NCBI GenBank assembly: GCA_031270465.1
Contig: JAISXP010000130.1
Span: 1-38,882 of the forward strand
Direction of reading: 5' to 3'
Source of the DNA: Tannerella sp.
GTDB taxonomy: Bacteria; Bacteroidota; Bacteroidia; Bacteroidales; Tannerellaceae
DNA: 38,882 nucleotides
Shown: positions 25,894-35,054 of the stretch, one piece after another
Position numbering within the stretch: the stretch's first letter is position 1
How the letters are laid out: each line of letters opens with the position of its first letter
The notes under the pieces: generated by a model
Database searches by the model: none
What the model was told of the DNA's origin: nothing
The model's input: the letters and a program-made list of their open reading frames with translations, nothing else
Translations under genes and position numbers: made by a program

Positions 25894-27336
25894 TCAGTAT
25901 GTATGTGACGCGGGTTCAAAATCGTGTTCGATATTCTGTTCCCGGTGAATCAGGTTTATTTTCACACCGTAGCGTGCATGAAGATGTTCCGCAAGCCGCT
26001 GCGCGCAGTAGACCGAGCGGTGTTGTCCGCCCGTACAGCCGAAGCAGACCGTCAAATGCGTAAATCTCCGTTCGACATAGCGTTTGACCGAGGCTTCCAC
26101 CAGCGAGTAAATATGATTCATGAAGACGGCAACCTCTCCGTCGTCTTCCAGAAAGCGGATGACAGGCTCGTCCAGTCCCGTAAAAGCATTGTAGCGTTCA
26201 TATTTACCAGGATTGTTGATGGCGCGGCAGTCGAAAACGAATCCTCCGCCGTTGCCGCTCGGATCGCCGGGGATACCTTTTTTATATGCAAAGCTGACGA
26301 TTTTGACCGTCAGTATCCGTTTCCTGCGCTCGTCGGAAAACTGTTTCAGTTCCGTCAGCCGGCGCAGGATGCCGTTCAGGTACGGATATTCGCGATAATC
26401 CTCAGCCAGCAGTTCGCGCAGGTTGTCAAGTGCGTAGGGAATGCTTTGGATGAAGTGCGGTTTTTTCTCGAAATATCCCCTGAAACCGTACGCTCCCAGA
26501 GTCTGCAACGTGCGGAAGAGCACGAAGTGTCGCAGACGACGTCTGAAATCCGCCCCGTCGACCGGCATGTATTGCTGCAGAGCGCCGATATAGTCGTCCA
26601 GCAGCGATTCGCGAAGCGCTTTCGGATAATTAGCCTTCGCCTGCCAGAGAAACGAGGCCACGTCGTAGCAGACCGGTCCGCGCCGGCCGCCCTGAAAGTC
26701 GATGAAATACGGTTCGCCATCGCGGATGATGACGTTGCGCGACTGGAAATCGCGATAGAGAAACGTCGACGGATCATCTTCGAGCAGCATTTCGCATATC
26801 CGTCCGAAATCGTCTTCGAGCAGATTTTCCTGAAAATCCATGCCTGTCGCTTTCAGAAAGCAGTATTTGAAGTAGTTCAGATCCCAGAGAATCGAACGGC
26901 TGTCGAAAGCCGGCTGCGGATAGCACCGTGCGAAATCGAACCCCTCCGCCCCCGCGACCTGCAGGCGCGGCAGCGTGGTGATGGTCCTGCGCAGCAGGAG
27001 ACGCTCGTCTTCGTCGAAAACGCAACTCAGGCGGCCTTTTTCGATGGCATGAAAAAGCAGCATGTCGCCAAGGTCTTCCTGAAGATAGAACAGGCGGTCG
27101 GCCGAATGGCAGTACACCTCGGGCACAGGCAACCCCCTGCTCCGGAAATGAGCGGCCATATACATGAAAGCGTTATTCTCTCTTACCGAAGTTCCGCTCA
27201 CTCCAATCAGGCTTTCCTTTCCTGTCAGACGGAAATAGCGTCTGTTCGAACCCGACGAGGGCAGTTCCGTAACGGTTTCCGGCGGAAATCCGGTGCGGGC
27301 GGCATACAGCCGGCCAAGTGTTTCAAGAGGATTCAT
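25894..27336 (-). CDS. AmgK-like sugar kinase fused to a RapZ C-terminal domain
   Basis: 480 residues. The N-terminal part (to about 325) is an aminoglycoside-phosphotransferase-like kinase, with LYRDFQSRNVIIRDGEPYFIDFQ as the catalytic and metal-binding segment. This is the AmgK type, which phosphorylates MurNAc or GlcNAc at C1. The C-terminal part (from about 335) is a RapZ-like domain: VKIVSFAYKKGIP, FDCRAINNP, LTGLDEPV-like FTGLDEPVIRFL, and the loop GCTGGQHRSV. In E. coli RapZ this domain binds glucosamine-6-phosphate and small RNA. The RapZ P-loop ATPase domain is absent. The frame is open to a TTG at 27348, but ATG 27336 is preferred. It is in an operon with the MurU-like gene. Confidence 0.87.
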   Translation of the reverse strand: MNPLETLGRLYAARTGFPPETVTELPSSGSNRRYFRLTGKESLIGVSGTSVRENNAFMYMAAHFRSRGLPVPEVYCHSADRLFYLQEDLGDMLLFHAIEKGRLSCVFDEDERLLLRRTITTLPRLQVAGAEGFDFARCYPQPAFDSRSILWDLNYFKYCFLKATGMDFQENLLEDDFGRICEMLLEDDPSTFLYRDFQSRNVIIRDGEPYFIDFQGGRRGPVCYDVASFLWQAKANYPKALRESLLDDYIGALQQYMPVDGADFRRRLRHFVLFRTLQTLGAYGFRGYFEKKPHFIQSIPYALDNLRELLAEDYREYPYLNGILRRLTELKQFSDERRKRILTVKIVSFAYKKGIPGDPSGNGGGFVFDCRAINNPGKYERYNAFTGLDEPVIRFLEDDGEVAVFMNHIYSLVEASVKRYVERRFTHLTVCFGCTGGQHRSVYCAQRLAEHLHARYGVKINLIHREQNIEHDFEPASHTY

Positions 27337-27463
27337 ACATTCAATCAAAGTTCATTTTTATCCGTGCGTCCTGAAGGAAACGTGCCGCCGCAAAACGAGG
27401 CAAAGTAATGAAGAAAATCGCTTCAGAAGGTACTGTAAATACTCATGTATCATATTGTCGTGG

Positions 27464-27471
27464 CAAAGATA
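27464..27471 (-). promoter_or_regulatory. Candidate -7 box of the AmgK-RapZ/MurU operon
   Basis: The minus strand reads TATCTTTG, a full match to TAnnTTTG. It would give a leader of about 120 nt before ATG 27336. A poorer box nearer the gene cannot be excluded. Confidence 0.45.
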
Positions 27472-27515
27472 CAAATTTTATGCGACAGAAAATATGTTTT
27501 CTTAACGGAATATTC

Positions 27516-27523
27516 TATATTTG
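27516..27523 (+). promoter_or_regulatory. -7 box of the tricorn-like protease gene
   Basis: TATATTTG is a full consensus match, about 85 nt before ATG 27609. It is divergent from the box at 27464-27471, so the two operons share this intergenic region. Confidence 0.55.
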
Positions 27524-27608
27524 CCCGGTGATACGGCAGCGCCGGTTATCGTAATCTCCGTACTGCTGCTTTTCATGTCGAATGATTATTTTTTTAAATG
27601 TTTAAGCT

Positions 27609-30600
27609 ATGAATAAAAAGATTTTATTTCCATTGTTTATCACAGCTTTGTCTGCGCAAATGCTATGTGCGGCAGACGAGGCCAGGTTGCTGCGTTTCCC
27701 TGCGACGAACGGCAGCGAAATAGTTTTCACCTATGCAGGTGATCTGTACAGAGTGCCCGTCTCGGGCGGCGAAGCGGCACGGCTGACTTCGCACGTGGGG
27801 TACGAAATGTTTCCCCGCTTCTCGCCCGACGGCCGGACAATCGCCTTCACCGGACAGTACGACGGCAATACGGAAGTGTACACCATCCCTTCGAAAGGCG
27901 GCGAGCCGCTGCGCCTGACGTATACTTCCACGAACGCGCGCGACGATCTCGGCGACCGCATGGGGCCGAACAACATCGTCATGACATGGACGACCGACGG
28001 ACAGCGCGTCGTCTATCGCAACCGCATCAGCGGCAGTTTCAGCGGCAAACTTCTCACGGTCGACAGGGAGGGCGGCCTTTCGCAACCAATCCCGCTGCCC
28101 GAAGGCGGGTTCTGCAGCTATTCGCCCGACGGCAAACGGCTCGCTTACAACCGCGTGATGCGCGAATTTCGCACGTGGAAATACTACAGAGGCGGAATGG
28201 CGGACGACATCTGGATTTACGACACGGTGAAAAAATCGGTCGAAAACATCACGAACAACGATGCGCAGGACATCTTCCCGATGTGGGTGGGCGACGAGAT
28301 TTATTTCCTCTCCGACCGCGACCGGACAATGAACGTGTTCGTCTACAATACAAAGACACGGGAGACGGGCAAGGTGACGCAGTTCGGTGAATACGACGTG
28401 AAATTCCCCAGCACAAACGGTAAACTCATCGTTTTCGAAAACGGAGGGTACATCTACAAGCTCGACCCGTCGACCAAAAAGGCCGAAAAGGTAACCATCT
28501 CGCTGGCGTCGGACAATATCTATGCCCGGAGCGAAATCAAGGACGGCAAGGGCTACGTGACACACGCCAGCCTCTCGCCCGACGGTGAACGCCTGACCGT
28601 CACGGCACGCGGCGAAGTATTCAACCTGCCGGCAGGCAAGGGCGTCACGAAGAACATCACCCGCACGCCGGGTGCGCACGAACGCAACGCGCAGTGGTCG
28701 CCCGACGGAAAAAGCATCGCCTTCATCTCGGACGAAAGCGGCGAAACGGAACTCTGCCTCCATTCTCCCGAAACGGGCAGGACGGAACAGCTGACACGCA
28801 ACAGCGACACGTATATCCGCAGTTTCGAATGGAGTCCCGACAGCAAGACAATCGCGTATACCGACCGCAAAAACCGCCTCAACCTGCTCACCGTCGAGAC
28901 GAAACAGCGCGCGACGCTCTTCCAGGAACCGTACGGCGAACCACGCGGCACGACGTTTTCGCCCGACGGCAAATGGCTGGCATACACGCGGCAGGAAACA
29001 AATACATACAACGTGGTATACCTCTATCACATTGCGGAGAAGAAACAGTACGCAGTGACAGACCGCTGGTACGAATCGTCGTCGCCCGCCTTCAGTACGG
29101 ACGGGAAATACCTCGTCTTCCGGTCGATGCGCGACTTCATGCCCATCTACGGCTCGATGGAATGGAATCACGTCTTCAGGAATGAAGGCGGGATATATAT
29201 GGCGCTGCTGTCGAAAGATACGCCTTCGCCCTTCCTCGCCAAAGATGGAAAAACACCGCCCGCCAAACCCGAAGAACCGAAAAAAGATGACTCGCAACCG
29301 AAAAAGGACGAAAAGAAAACCGAACCCGTCGCCGTGCGCATCGACACGGACGGACTGGCTGACCGCATTGTGAAAATACCGGTAGCGGCCGGAAACTATT
29401 TCAGTTTCTATTCCGACGGGAAGAAAGTGTACTACGTGCGCGGGAACTCGACATACGGATACGATCTCGACACACAGAAGGAAGACCTCGTTGCCGACGG
29501 CGCTTCGATGACGGTCGGGACGGGGCGCAAGAAAGCTCTCTTCAGCAAGGGGCGCGGCAGATATTATGTGGCAAACATCCCGTCGGGCAAGGCCGATTTG
29601 AAAGAGGAGGTCGACCTGTCGAACATGAAAATCACGACAGACTACGCGAAGGAGTGGGCGCAGGTCTTCGGCGAGGCGTGGCGCGCCTTCCGCGACGGTT
29701 TTTACGTGGACAACATGCACGGCGTGGACTGGGCGGCCATGAAGGCCAAATACGCCGTGCTGCTGCCATACGTGAGGAACAGACTCGACCTGAACTACGT
29801 CGTCGGGGAAATGATTTCCGAACTGAACTGCGGCCATGCCTACATCACCACCGGCGAGATGGATCGCCCGGAACGCATCCGTACGGGACTGCTGGGTGCG
29901 GAAATCTCGCGCGACGGAAGCGGATTCTTCCGCATCGAGCGGATTCTGCCCGGAGTGTCATGGAATCCGTCGCTACGTTCGCCGCTAACCGAGCCGGGAG
30001 TAGATGCGAATGAAGGCGACTTCATCGTAGCAGTCGACGGCATTCCGGCCAACAGCGTCAACGACCTCTACGCCCTTCTGGTGGGAAAAGCCAATGTGCC
30101 CGTCGAACTTTCACTCAACAGCAAGCCTCAGACGAATGGTGCACGCAGGCAAATCATCCTCCCGCTGGCCGACGAATATCCACTCTATCACCACCAGTGG
30201 GTTCAGAAGAATCTGGAAAAGGTAGACAGGGCTTCGAACGGAAGGATAGGATATATCTACATCCCTGACATGGGCGTGGAAGGGTTGGTCGAGTTTTCGC
30301 GCTATTTTTATCCACAGTTAGACAAGGAGGGGCTGATTATTGACGAACGTGCCAACGGCGGCGGCAATGTGTCGCCGATGATTCTTGAACGCCTGGCGCG
30401 CGAACCGTATCGGCTGACGATGTCGCGCGGTTCGACTCACATCGGCACTATCCCCGATGCCGTGCAGGTTGGCCCAAAGGTATGCCTCATCAACAAATAC
30501 TCCGCCTCTGACGGCGACCTGTTTCCCTGGGGATTCCGCGCCCTGGGTCTGGGTAAACTTATCGGGACGCGCACGTGGGGAGGCATCGTTGGCATCAGCG

Positions 30601-30848
30601 GCTCACTGCCATTCATTGACGGAACGGATCTGCGCGTGCCCTTCTTCACCAACTACGACGTGAAGACGGGCGAATGGATCATCGAAAACCACGGCGTAGA
30701 CCCCGACATCCTGATCGACAACGACCCCGTCAGGGAATGGAACGGCGAAGACGAACAACTCGACCGCGCCATCGAAGAAGTCATGAAGGAATTGAAAAAC
30801 CGCAAACCCCTGCCCAAGACGCCCGCGCCGAGGGTATGGAACAAGTGA
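27609..30848 (+). CDS. Exported tricorn-like S41 protease
   Basis: 1,079 residues with a signal peptide (MNKKILFPLFITALSAQMLCAAD). The first 550 residues or so contain repeated beta-propeller blades with FSPDG, YSPDG and WSPDG motifs. A Lys/Pro/Glu-rich linker (about 553-580) leads to the C-terminal half: helical core, PDZ domain (about 770-845) and S41 protease domain. By comparison with archaeal tricorn (His746, Ser965, Glu1023), the matching residues are His743 in CGHAY, Ser967 in YSASDGD and Glu1026 in ENHGVDPD, so it should be active. Unlike archaeal tricorn it is exported, so it probably degrades peptides in the periplasm. It is a single-gene unit. Confidence 0.93.
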   Translation: MNKKILFPLFITALSAQMLCAADEARLLRFPATNGSEIVFTYAGDLYRVPVSGGEAARLTSHVGYEMFPRFSPDGRTIAFTGQYDGNTEVYTIPSKGGEPLRLTYTSTNARDDLGDRMGPNNIVMTWTTDGQRVVYRNRISGSFSGKLLTVDREGGLSQPIPLPEGGFCSYSPDGKRLAYNRVMREFRTWKYYRGGMADDIWIYDTVKKSVENITNNDAQDIFPMWVGDEIYFLSDRDRTMNVFVYNTKTRETGKVTQFGEYDVKFPSTNGKLIVFENGGYIYKLDPSTKKAEKVTISLASDNIYARSEIKDGKGYVTHASLSPDGERLTVTARGEVFNLPAGKGVTKNITRTPGAHERNAQWSPDGKSIAFISDESGETELCLHSPETGRTEQLTRNSDTYIRSFEWSPDSKTIAYTDRKNRLNLLTVETKQRATLFQEPYGEPRGTTFSPDGKWLAYTRQETNTYNVVYLYHIAEKKQYAVTDRWYESSSPAFSTDGKYLVFRSMRDFMPIYGSMEWNHVFRNEGGIYMALLSKDTPSPFLAKDGKTPPAKPEEPKKDDSQPKKDEKKTEPVAVRIDTDGLADRIVKIPVAAGNYFSFYSDGKKVYYVRGNSTYGYDLDTQKEDLVADGASMTVGTGRKKALFSKGRGRYYVANIPSGKADLKEEVDLSNMKITTDYAKEWAQVFGEAWRAFRDGFYVDNMHGVDWAAMKAKYAVLLPYVRNRLDLNYVVGEMISELNCGHAYITTGEMDRPERIRTGLLGAEISRDGSGFFRIERILPGVSWNPSLRSPLTEPGVDANEGDFIVAVDGIPANSVNDLYALLVGKANVPVELSLNSKPQTNGARRQIILPLADEYPLYHHQWVQKNLEKVDRASNGRIGYIYIPDMGVEGLVEFSRYFYPQLDKEGLIIDERANGGGNVSPMILERLAREPYRLTMSRGSTHIGTIPDAVQVGPKVCLINKYSASDGDLFPWGFRALGLGKLIGTRTWGGIVGISGSLPFIDGTDLRVPFFTNYDVKTGEWIIENHGVDPDILIDNDPVREWNGEDEQLDRAIEEVMKELKNRKPLPKTPAPRVWNK

Positions 30849-30859
30849 TTTGCAGAAAT

Positions 30860-30957
30860 CCCGACCCGGTCGGAGATGAGAAAAACACGTTTTTTTCTTT
30901 CCCGGAACGTCCGGAGACAGAGAAAACGTGTTTTTTTTCTCTCCCGGAACGTCCGGG
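30860..30957. repeat. Three-unit repeat, about 42-bp period, with long inverted-repeat arms
   Basis: CCCGGAACGTCCGG occurs at 30901-30914 and 30943-30956, and a diverged copy starts at 30860. The units are 41 and 42 bp apart. Between them, AAAACACGTTTT (30882-30893 region) and AAAACGTGTTTT (30923-30934 region) are reverse complements, so the first two units can fold into a hairpin with a stem of about 20 bp and T-runs. It begins 12 nt after the protease stop and may also terminate transcription. Confidence 0.75.
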
Positions 30958-31053
30958 AAAGAATCCGAAACGTCGTAATCCATGTTTTTTCAACATTCGC
31001 CATATTTTTCCGCATTTCGCTTTTCCGGTTTGCGCAAAAAAGCTTTCCTTTGC

Positions 31054-32328
31054 ATGAAGATGAACGAAACGATATTGGAAAAACTCAAAGTCCTGGCCGA
31101 GTCGGCAAAGTATGACGTCTCGTGCGCCTCCAGCGGTACGGTACGGCGGAATCAGTCCGGCGGAATCGGCAATACGGTTGGAGGGATGGGTATATGTCAC
31201 AGTTTTACGGACGACGGGCGATGTGTCTCGCTGCTCAAAATCATGCTCACCAACCACTGCATCTACGACTGCGCCTACTGCATCAACCGCCGTAGCAACG
31301 ACATCCGGCGCGCTACCTTTTCCGTCGGCGAACTGGTCGAACTGACGGTTGAGTTTTACCGCCGGAACTACATCGAAGGGCTTTTTCTCAGTTCGGGCGT
31401 CGTCCGCAATCCCGACTACACGATGGAACGGATGGTGCGCGCCGTCAAGGACCTGCGCATGCAATACCGCTTCAACGGATACATCCACCTGAAAAGCATC
31501 CCCGGATGCAGCCGCGAACTCATCGCCGAAGCCGGACAGTATGCCGACCGCATGAGCGTGAACCTCGAAATACCGAGCGAACCGAACCTCAAGCTGCTCG
31601 CACCTGAAAAAGACTATCAGAGCGTTTTTGCCCCCATGCGGTATATTCAGCAGGGCATGATGCAAAGCATCGAAGACCGGCGCAGGTTTCGCCACGCGCC
31701 ACGCTTCGTCCCCGCCGGGCAAAGCACGCAGGTGATTGTCGGCGCCACTCCCGAAACAGACAGAGACATTCTCCGCGTCTCGTCGGCCCTCTACCGCCGC
31801 CCCAGTATGAAGCGCGTGTACTATTCGGGATACATTCCCGTCAACACCGGCGACGCACGTTTGCCCGCCGTCAAACAGGCGCCCCTGGTACGCGAAAACA
31901 GACTCTACCAGGCCGACTGGCTGATGCGTTTCTATGAATTTGACGCGGACGAACTCACCGACGACCGGCATCCGGACCTCGAAACGGACATCGATCCCAA
32001 ACTGGCATGGGCGCTGAGGCATCCCGAATTTTTTCCCGTAGATGTCAACACCGCCGACTGCGCCGTGCTCCTGCGCGTACCGGGTATCGGCGTCAAGTCC
32101 GCCAAACTCATCCTTGCTTCAAGGCGCTACGGACAACTCTCCTCCGCACAGTTGAAAAAAATCGGAATAGTGATGAAGAAAGCCCAATACTTCATCACTT
32201 GCCGCGAACTGCCCCTCCACACCATTCAGGAAGCATCGCCCGAATACGTCCGCCGCGCGCTGACCGAACCGGGAAAACGCAAGATGATGCATGACGATCA
32301 ACAACTGTCCATCCTTTTCTCCGACTGA
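31054..32328 (+). CDS. Putative DNA modification/repair radical SAM protein
   Basis: A 424-residue protein of the family annotated TIGR03916. The radical SAM cysteines are C69, C73 and C76 in CIYDCAYC. The N-terminus (ETILEKLKVLAESAKYDVSCASSGT) and the block RFVPAGQSTQVIVGATPETDRDI are typical of it. Near residues 340-395 a helix-hairpin-helix segment (VLLRVPGIGVKSAKLIL) suggests DNA contact. The reaction is not known. A two-nt gap to the next gene makes them one unit. The frame is open to 30982, but similarity begins near the chosen ATG; 31060 is an alternative. TTCCTTTG just before the start is an imperfect -7 box. Confidence 0.9.
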   Translation: MKMNETILEKLKVLAESAKYDVSCASSGTVRRNQSGGIGNTVGGMGICHSFTDDGRCVSLLKIMLTNHCIYDCAYCINRRSNDIRRATFSVGELVELTVEFYRRNYIEGLFLSSGVVRNPDYTMERMVRAVKDLRMQYRFNGYIHLKSIPGCSRELIAEAGQYADRMSVNLEIPSEPNLKLLAPEKDYQSVFAPMRYIQQGMMQSIEDRRRFRHAPRFVPAGQSTQVIVGATPETDRDILRVSSALYRRPSMKRVYYSGYIPVNTGDARLPAVKQAPLVRENRLYQADWLMRFYEFDADELTDDRHPDLETDIDPKLAWALRHPEFFPVDVNTADCAVLLRVPGIGVKSAKLILASRRYGQLSSAQLKKIGIVMKKAQYFITCRELPLHTIQEASPEYVRRALTEPGKRKMMHDDQQLSILFSD

Positions 32329-32330
32329 AA

Positions 32331-33092
32331 ATGACGGTATTTTTCTACGACAAAACATTCGAAGGACTGCTTTCCGCCGTTTTCGAAGCCTACGACGGCC
32401 GGATTTTTCCCGACAAACTGCTCAGGACGGGAAGCATCGCGCCGCTCTTCGTCGACAACTGTCATACGGTCGTCACTGACGGCGAACATGCCGGGCGTGT
32501 CTGGGCAGGACTCCTGAAGAAACTCGGGAAAAACGTCTGTCACATGCTCATGTATGTCTGGCTGTCGGAAGAAGACGGCAGCGACGAACTTCTGTTCCGT
32601 TATATCTGCAAAGCCTTCGACCATACGCACGCCATTGCACTGAATTTCGGCGACAGGGACGTGCTCGAAGTCGACAAACTCGCCCGCAAAGTGGCGCACG
32701 AGGTACAGTACATCAAGCAGTTTGTCCGTTTTCAGAAAGCGGCGGACGACATCTTTTTCGCACCCGTGTATCCCGCATACAATGCCCTGCCCCTGGCTGT
32801 CGGTCATTTTACCGACCGTTTTGCCGACCAGCAATGGGTCGTGTACGACCTGAAACGAAAATACGGCTACTACTACAATCTGCATGAAACGTGCGAGATA
32901 ACTTTTACGGACGACGATCATCTGCTGAGCGGCAAACTGGATGAATCGCTGATGGCGGACGACGAAAAACTCTTTCAAGACCTCTGGAAAGGTTATTTCA
33001 CGTCGATAGCCATCAGGGAACGTATCAATCCGCGCCTGCAACGCCGTAACATGCCGGCACGATTCTGGCGGCATCTTACTGAAAAGCAGTAA
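32331..33092 (+). CDS. TIGR03915/DUF4130 family putative DNA metabolism protein
   Basis: 253 residues beginning MTVFFYDKTFEGLLSAVFEAYDG, the family signature, with the DUF4130 block KVAHEVQYIKQFVRFQKA and FAPVYPAYNALPLAVGHFTDRFADQQW in the middle. Genes of this family almost always accompany the radical SAM gene found here. In other bacteria the same domain is fused to a uracil-DNA glycosylase-like domain. This supports a DNA repair or modification role, with no known reaction. Start 32331 is 2 nt after the preceding stop. The last 17 nt overlap the 3' end of the convergent comEC gene. Confidence 0.9.
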   Translation: MTVFFYDKTFEGLLSAVFEAYDGRIFPDKLLRTGSIAPLFVDNCHTVVTDGEHAGRVWAGLLKKLGKNVCHMLMYVWLSEEDGSDELLFRYICKAFDHTHAIALNFGDRDVLEVDKLARKVAHEVQYIKQFVRFQKAADDIFFAPVYPAYNALPLAVGHFTDRFADQQWVVYDLKRKYGYYYNLHETCEITFTDDDHLLSGKLDESLMADDEKLFQDLWKGYFTSIAIRERINPRLQRRNMPARFWRHLTEKQ

Positions 33093-34359
33093 AACGCATG
33101 TACAAGTGCCAGCAAATCACCATCAGTACGGAACAGAGCGACGTATTCAGCATCCATGTCCTCCGGTAGCGAAAATAGATCAGCAGAAAGCAAAGAGCAG
33201 CGTAGGAACAAACCAGCGTGACAAAATCGAAAGGCAGCGACTGCACGGCACCGGGCACCATGCTGAACCGTTCGACAAACATAACGAAACAGTGCATCAA
33301 CTGCTCAATAACCCACTGCAATATTCCGAGCCAGGACATGATTCCGTCCGGCAATAACATCCATATCAGCGCCAGCGGAATAGTCGCCGTAGCCAGCAGC
33401 GACAAAAACAGGTTCGACATCAGGAAGACGGTAGAAAACCGCTCGAAATAATAACAGCACAGAAACGTGGTTCCAATCTGCGCCGCCACAGTGATGGTCA
33501 GTACATCCCACGGTACGGCCAGCAGCGGATTGCGCACTTTTGCCAGCCGCGACAGCGACGGCTGAAGCCAGAAAATAAACAAAACGGCGATGAAGGAGAG
33601 CTGAAAGCCAATGTCGAAAAGAAAGAACGGATTGTAGGCCAGCAAAATAAATGCCGCTACTGCCAGTGAGTTGTAGCGTTCGGAGGGGCGATGGAAAATT
33701 TGTCCGAATACAAATATGGACGACATCAGCGTTGCGCGTACCGTCGCAACACACAACCCCGTAATAAAGGCGAACGTCCACAACGACAGCAGCATCAGTA
33801 TGGATCTGAGCCATCTGAACAGGTTTTTCTTTGGAAAGAAGGAAAACAGAAATGACAGGAAACCGTACAGAATTCCGACGTGAAAACCGCTGACCGCGAG
33901 TATATGAGAGACGCCTATGGTAGAAAACTGCTGCTTTATTTCGCGGGACAGCATCCGTCGATAGCTTATTGTAATTGTGGCAAGTATTGCTTTCTCGTCG
34001 TCCGACAACCGAAGATCGTCCAGCTTGTGCGCCATCCGTACCTGCGCGGCCTGTGCCTGACGCTGCAGCCAGCCGGCCTCGCGAAGGTCGGACAGGTGCT
34101 GTTCGGCATAGGCCGTTGCCTGTATGGACATAAAAATCATGATACAGGAAAACAGTACGCCCCACATCCAGCGGGAATGATACGATGGCGCCGCGTTTTT
34201 CGGGGAAAAACAAAACGACAACGCCAGTACTGCCGAGACGGGCAGCAACAGCCATACCGAAAGGCGTTGAAGAGGAAAACAGACCTGCAGCAGAATACCT
34301 GTTATCCACAGAAACAGTGGTCTTGCAAAAGGCCGTTTCTGTAATTCCTCTGCAATCAT
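33076..34359 (-). CDS. comEC: Shortened ComEC/Rec2-type membrane channel protein
   Basis: 427 residues with about ten hydrophobic segments. The core of the competence domain is present: ISHILAVSGFHVG-like GVSHILAVSGFHVGILYG, the segment TGLCVATVRATLMSSIF, and LLAYNPFFLFDIGFQLSF. ComEC carries single-stranded DNA across the inner membrane during transformation. Full-length homologues are usually 650-800 residues. This protein lacks the extracellular OB-fold region between the N-terminal helices and the core, and also has no C-terminal metallo-beta-lactamase domain. No frameshift is visible, so the gene is intact but reduced. It follows rpe by 21 nt and overlaps the convergent DUF4130 gene. Confidence 0.87.
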   Translation of the reverse strand: MIAEELQKRPFARPLFLWITGILLQVCFPLQRLSVWLLLPVSAVLALSFCFSPKNAAPSYHSRWMWGVLFSCIMIFMSIQATAYAEQHLSDLREAGWLQRQAQAAQVRMAHKLDDLRLSDDEKAILATITISYRRMLSREIKQQFSTIGVSHILAVSGFHVGILYGFLSFLFSFFPKKNLFRWLRSILMLLSLWTFAFITGLCVATVRATLMSSIFVFGQIFHRPSERYNSLAVAAFILLAYNPFFLFDIGFQLSFIAVLFIFWLQPSLSRLAKVRNPLLAVPWDVLTITVAAQIGTTFLCCYYFERFSTVFLMSNLFLSLLATATIPLALIWMLLPDGIMSWLGILQWVIEQLMHCFVMFVERFSMVPGAVQSLPFDFVTLVCSYAALCFLLIYFRYRRTWMLNTSLCSVLMVICWHLYMRFTAFQ

Positions 34360-34380
34360 AAAAGGCGTTTTTTTAGTGCA

Positions 34381-35031
34381 TTACAAAGCTTTCAGCATTT
34401 GGATTGTCGCAACGGGGTCAGCCGAATTAAACACAAAATTCCCTGCCACCAGTACGTCGGCGCCGGCATCCAGCAGACGTTTCGCAGTTTCCATATTCAC
34501 TCCTCCGTCGATTTCGATGAGCGTCGGCAATCCTTTCCCGGCAATCATCTGTTTCAGTTTCCGCGTCTTCTCTACCGAATGTTCGATAAACTTTTGCGCG
34601 CCGTATCCCGGGTTAACCGACATCAGCAACACCATATCCAACTCATGGATAATATCTTCGAGCAGCGATACCGGCGTATGGGGGTTCAGCGTCACACCTG
34701 CTTTCATTCCCATGTCCTTAATTGCCGCAACCGTCCGGTTCAGATGCAGGCAGGCTTCATAATGCACGTTCATCATATAAGCTCCTGTTTCAGCTACTTC
34801 GCGGATAAATTTCTGCGGTTCGACAATCATCAGATGGACGTCCATCGGTTTCGTCAGTACGCCTTTCAGCGCGCCCAGCACCGGAAAGCCGAACGATATG
34901 TTGGGCACGAACACACCATCCATTATATCCAGATGCAGCCAGTCGGCCTCGCTCGCGTTAATCATCTCGATATCGCGCTGCAGATTCATGAAGTCCGCTG
35001 ACAGTAAAGAAGGTGCAATCTTGTGATTCAT
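34381..35031 (-). CDS. rpe: Ribulose-phosphate 3-epimerase
   Basis: Interconverts ribulose-5-phosphate and xylulose-5-phosphate in the pentose phosphate pathway. The 216 residues include IAPSLLSADF, HLDIMDGVFVPNISFG, VHLMI, MSVNPGYGAQKF, IEIDGGVN and the phosphate-binding VLVAGNFVF. Metal and catalytic Asp residues are in LDIMDG and EIDGG. The frame is open to 35055, but ATG 35031 begins at the conserved MNHKIAPSLL and lies about 24 nt after a -7 box. comEC follows it closely, and they are probably co-transcribed. Confidence 0.96.
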   Translation of the reverse strand: MNHKIAPSLLSADFMNLQRDIEMINASEADWLHLDIMDGVFVPNISFGFPVLGALKGVLTKPMDVHLMIVEPQKFIREVAETGAYMMNVHYEACLHLNRTVAAIKDMGMKAGVTLNPHTPVSLLEDIIHELDMVLLMSVNPGYGAQKFIEHSVEKTRKLKQMIAGKGLPTLIEIDGGVNMETAKRLLDAGADVLVAGNFVFNSADPVATIQMLKAL

Positions 35032-35054
35032 TGTTTTGATTTTTTTGTTTGGCA

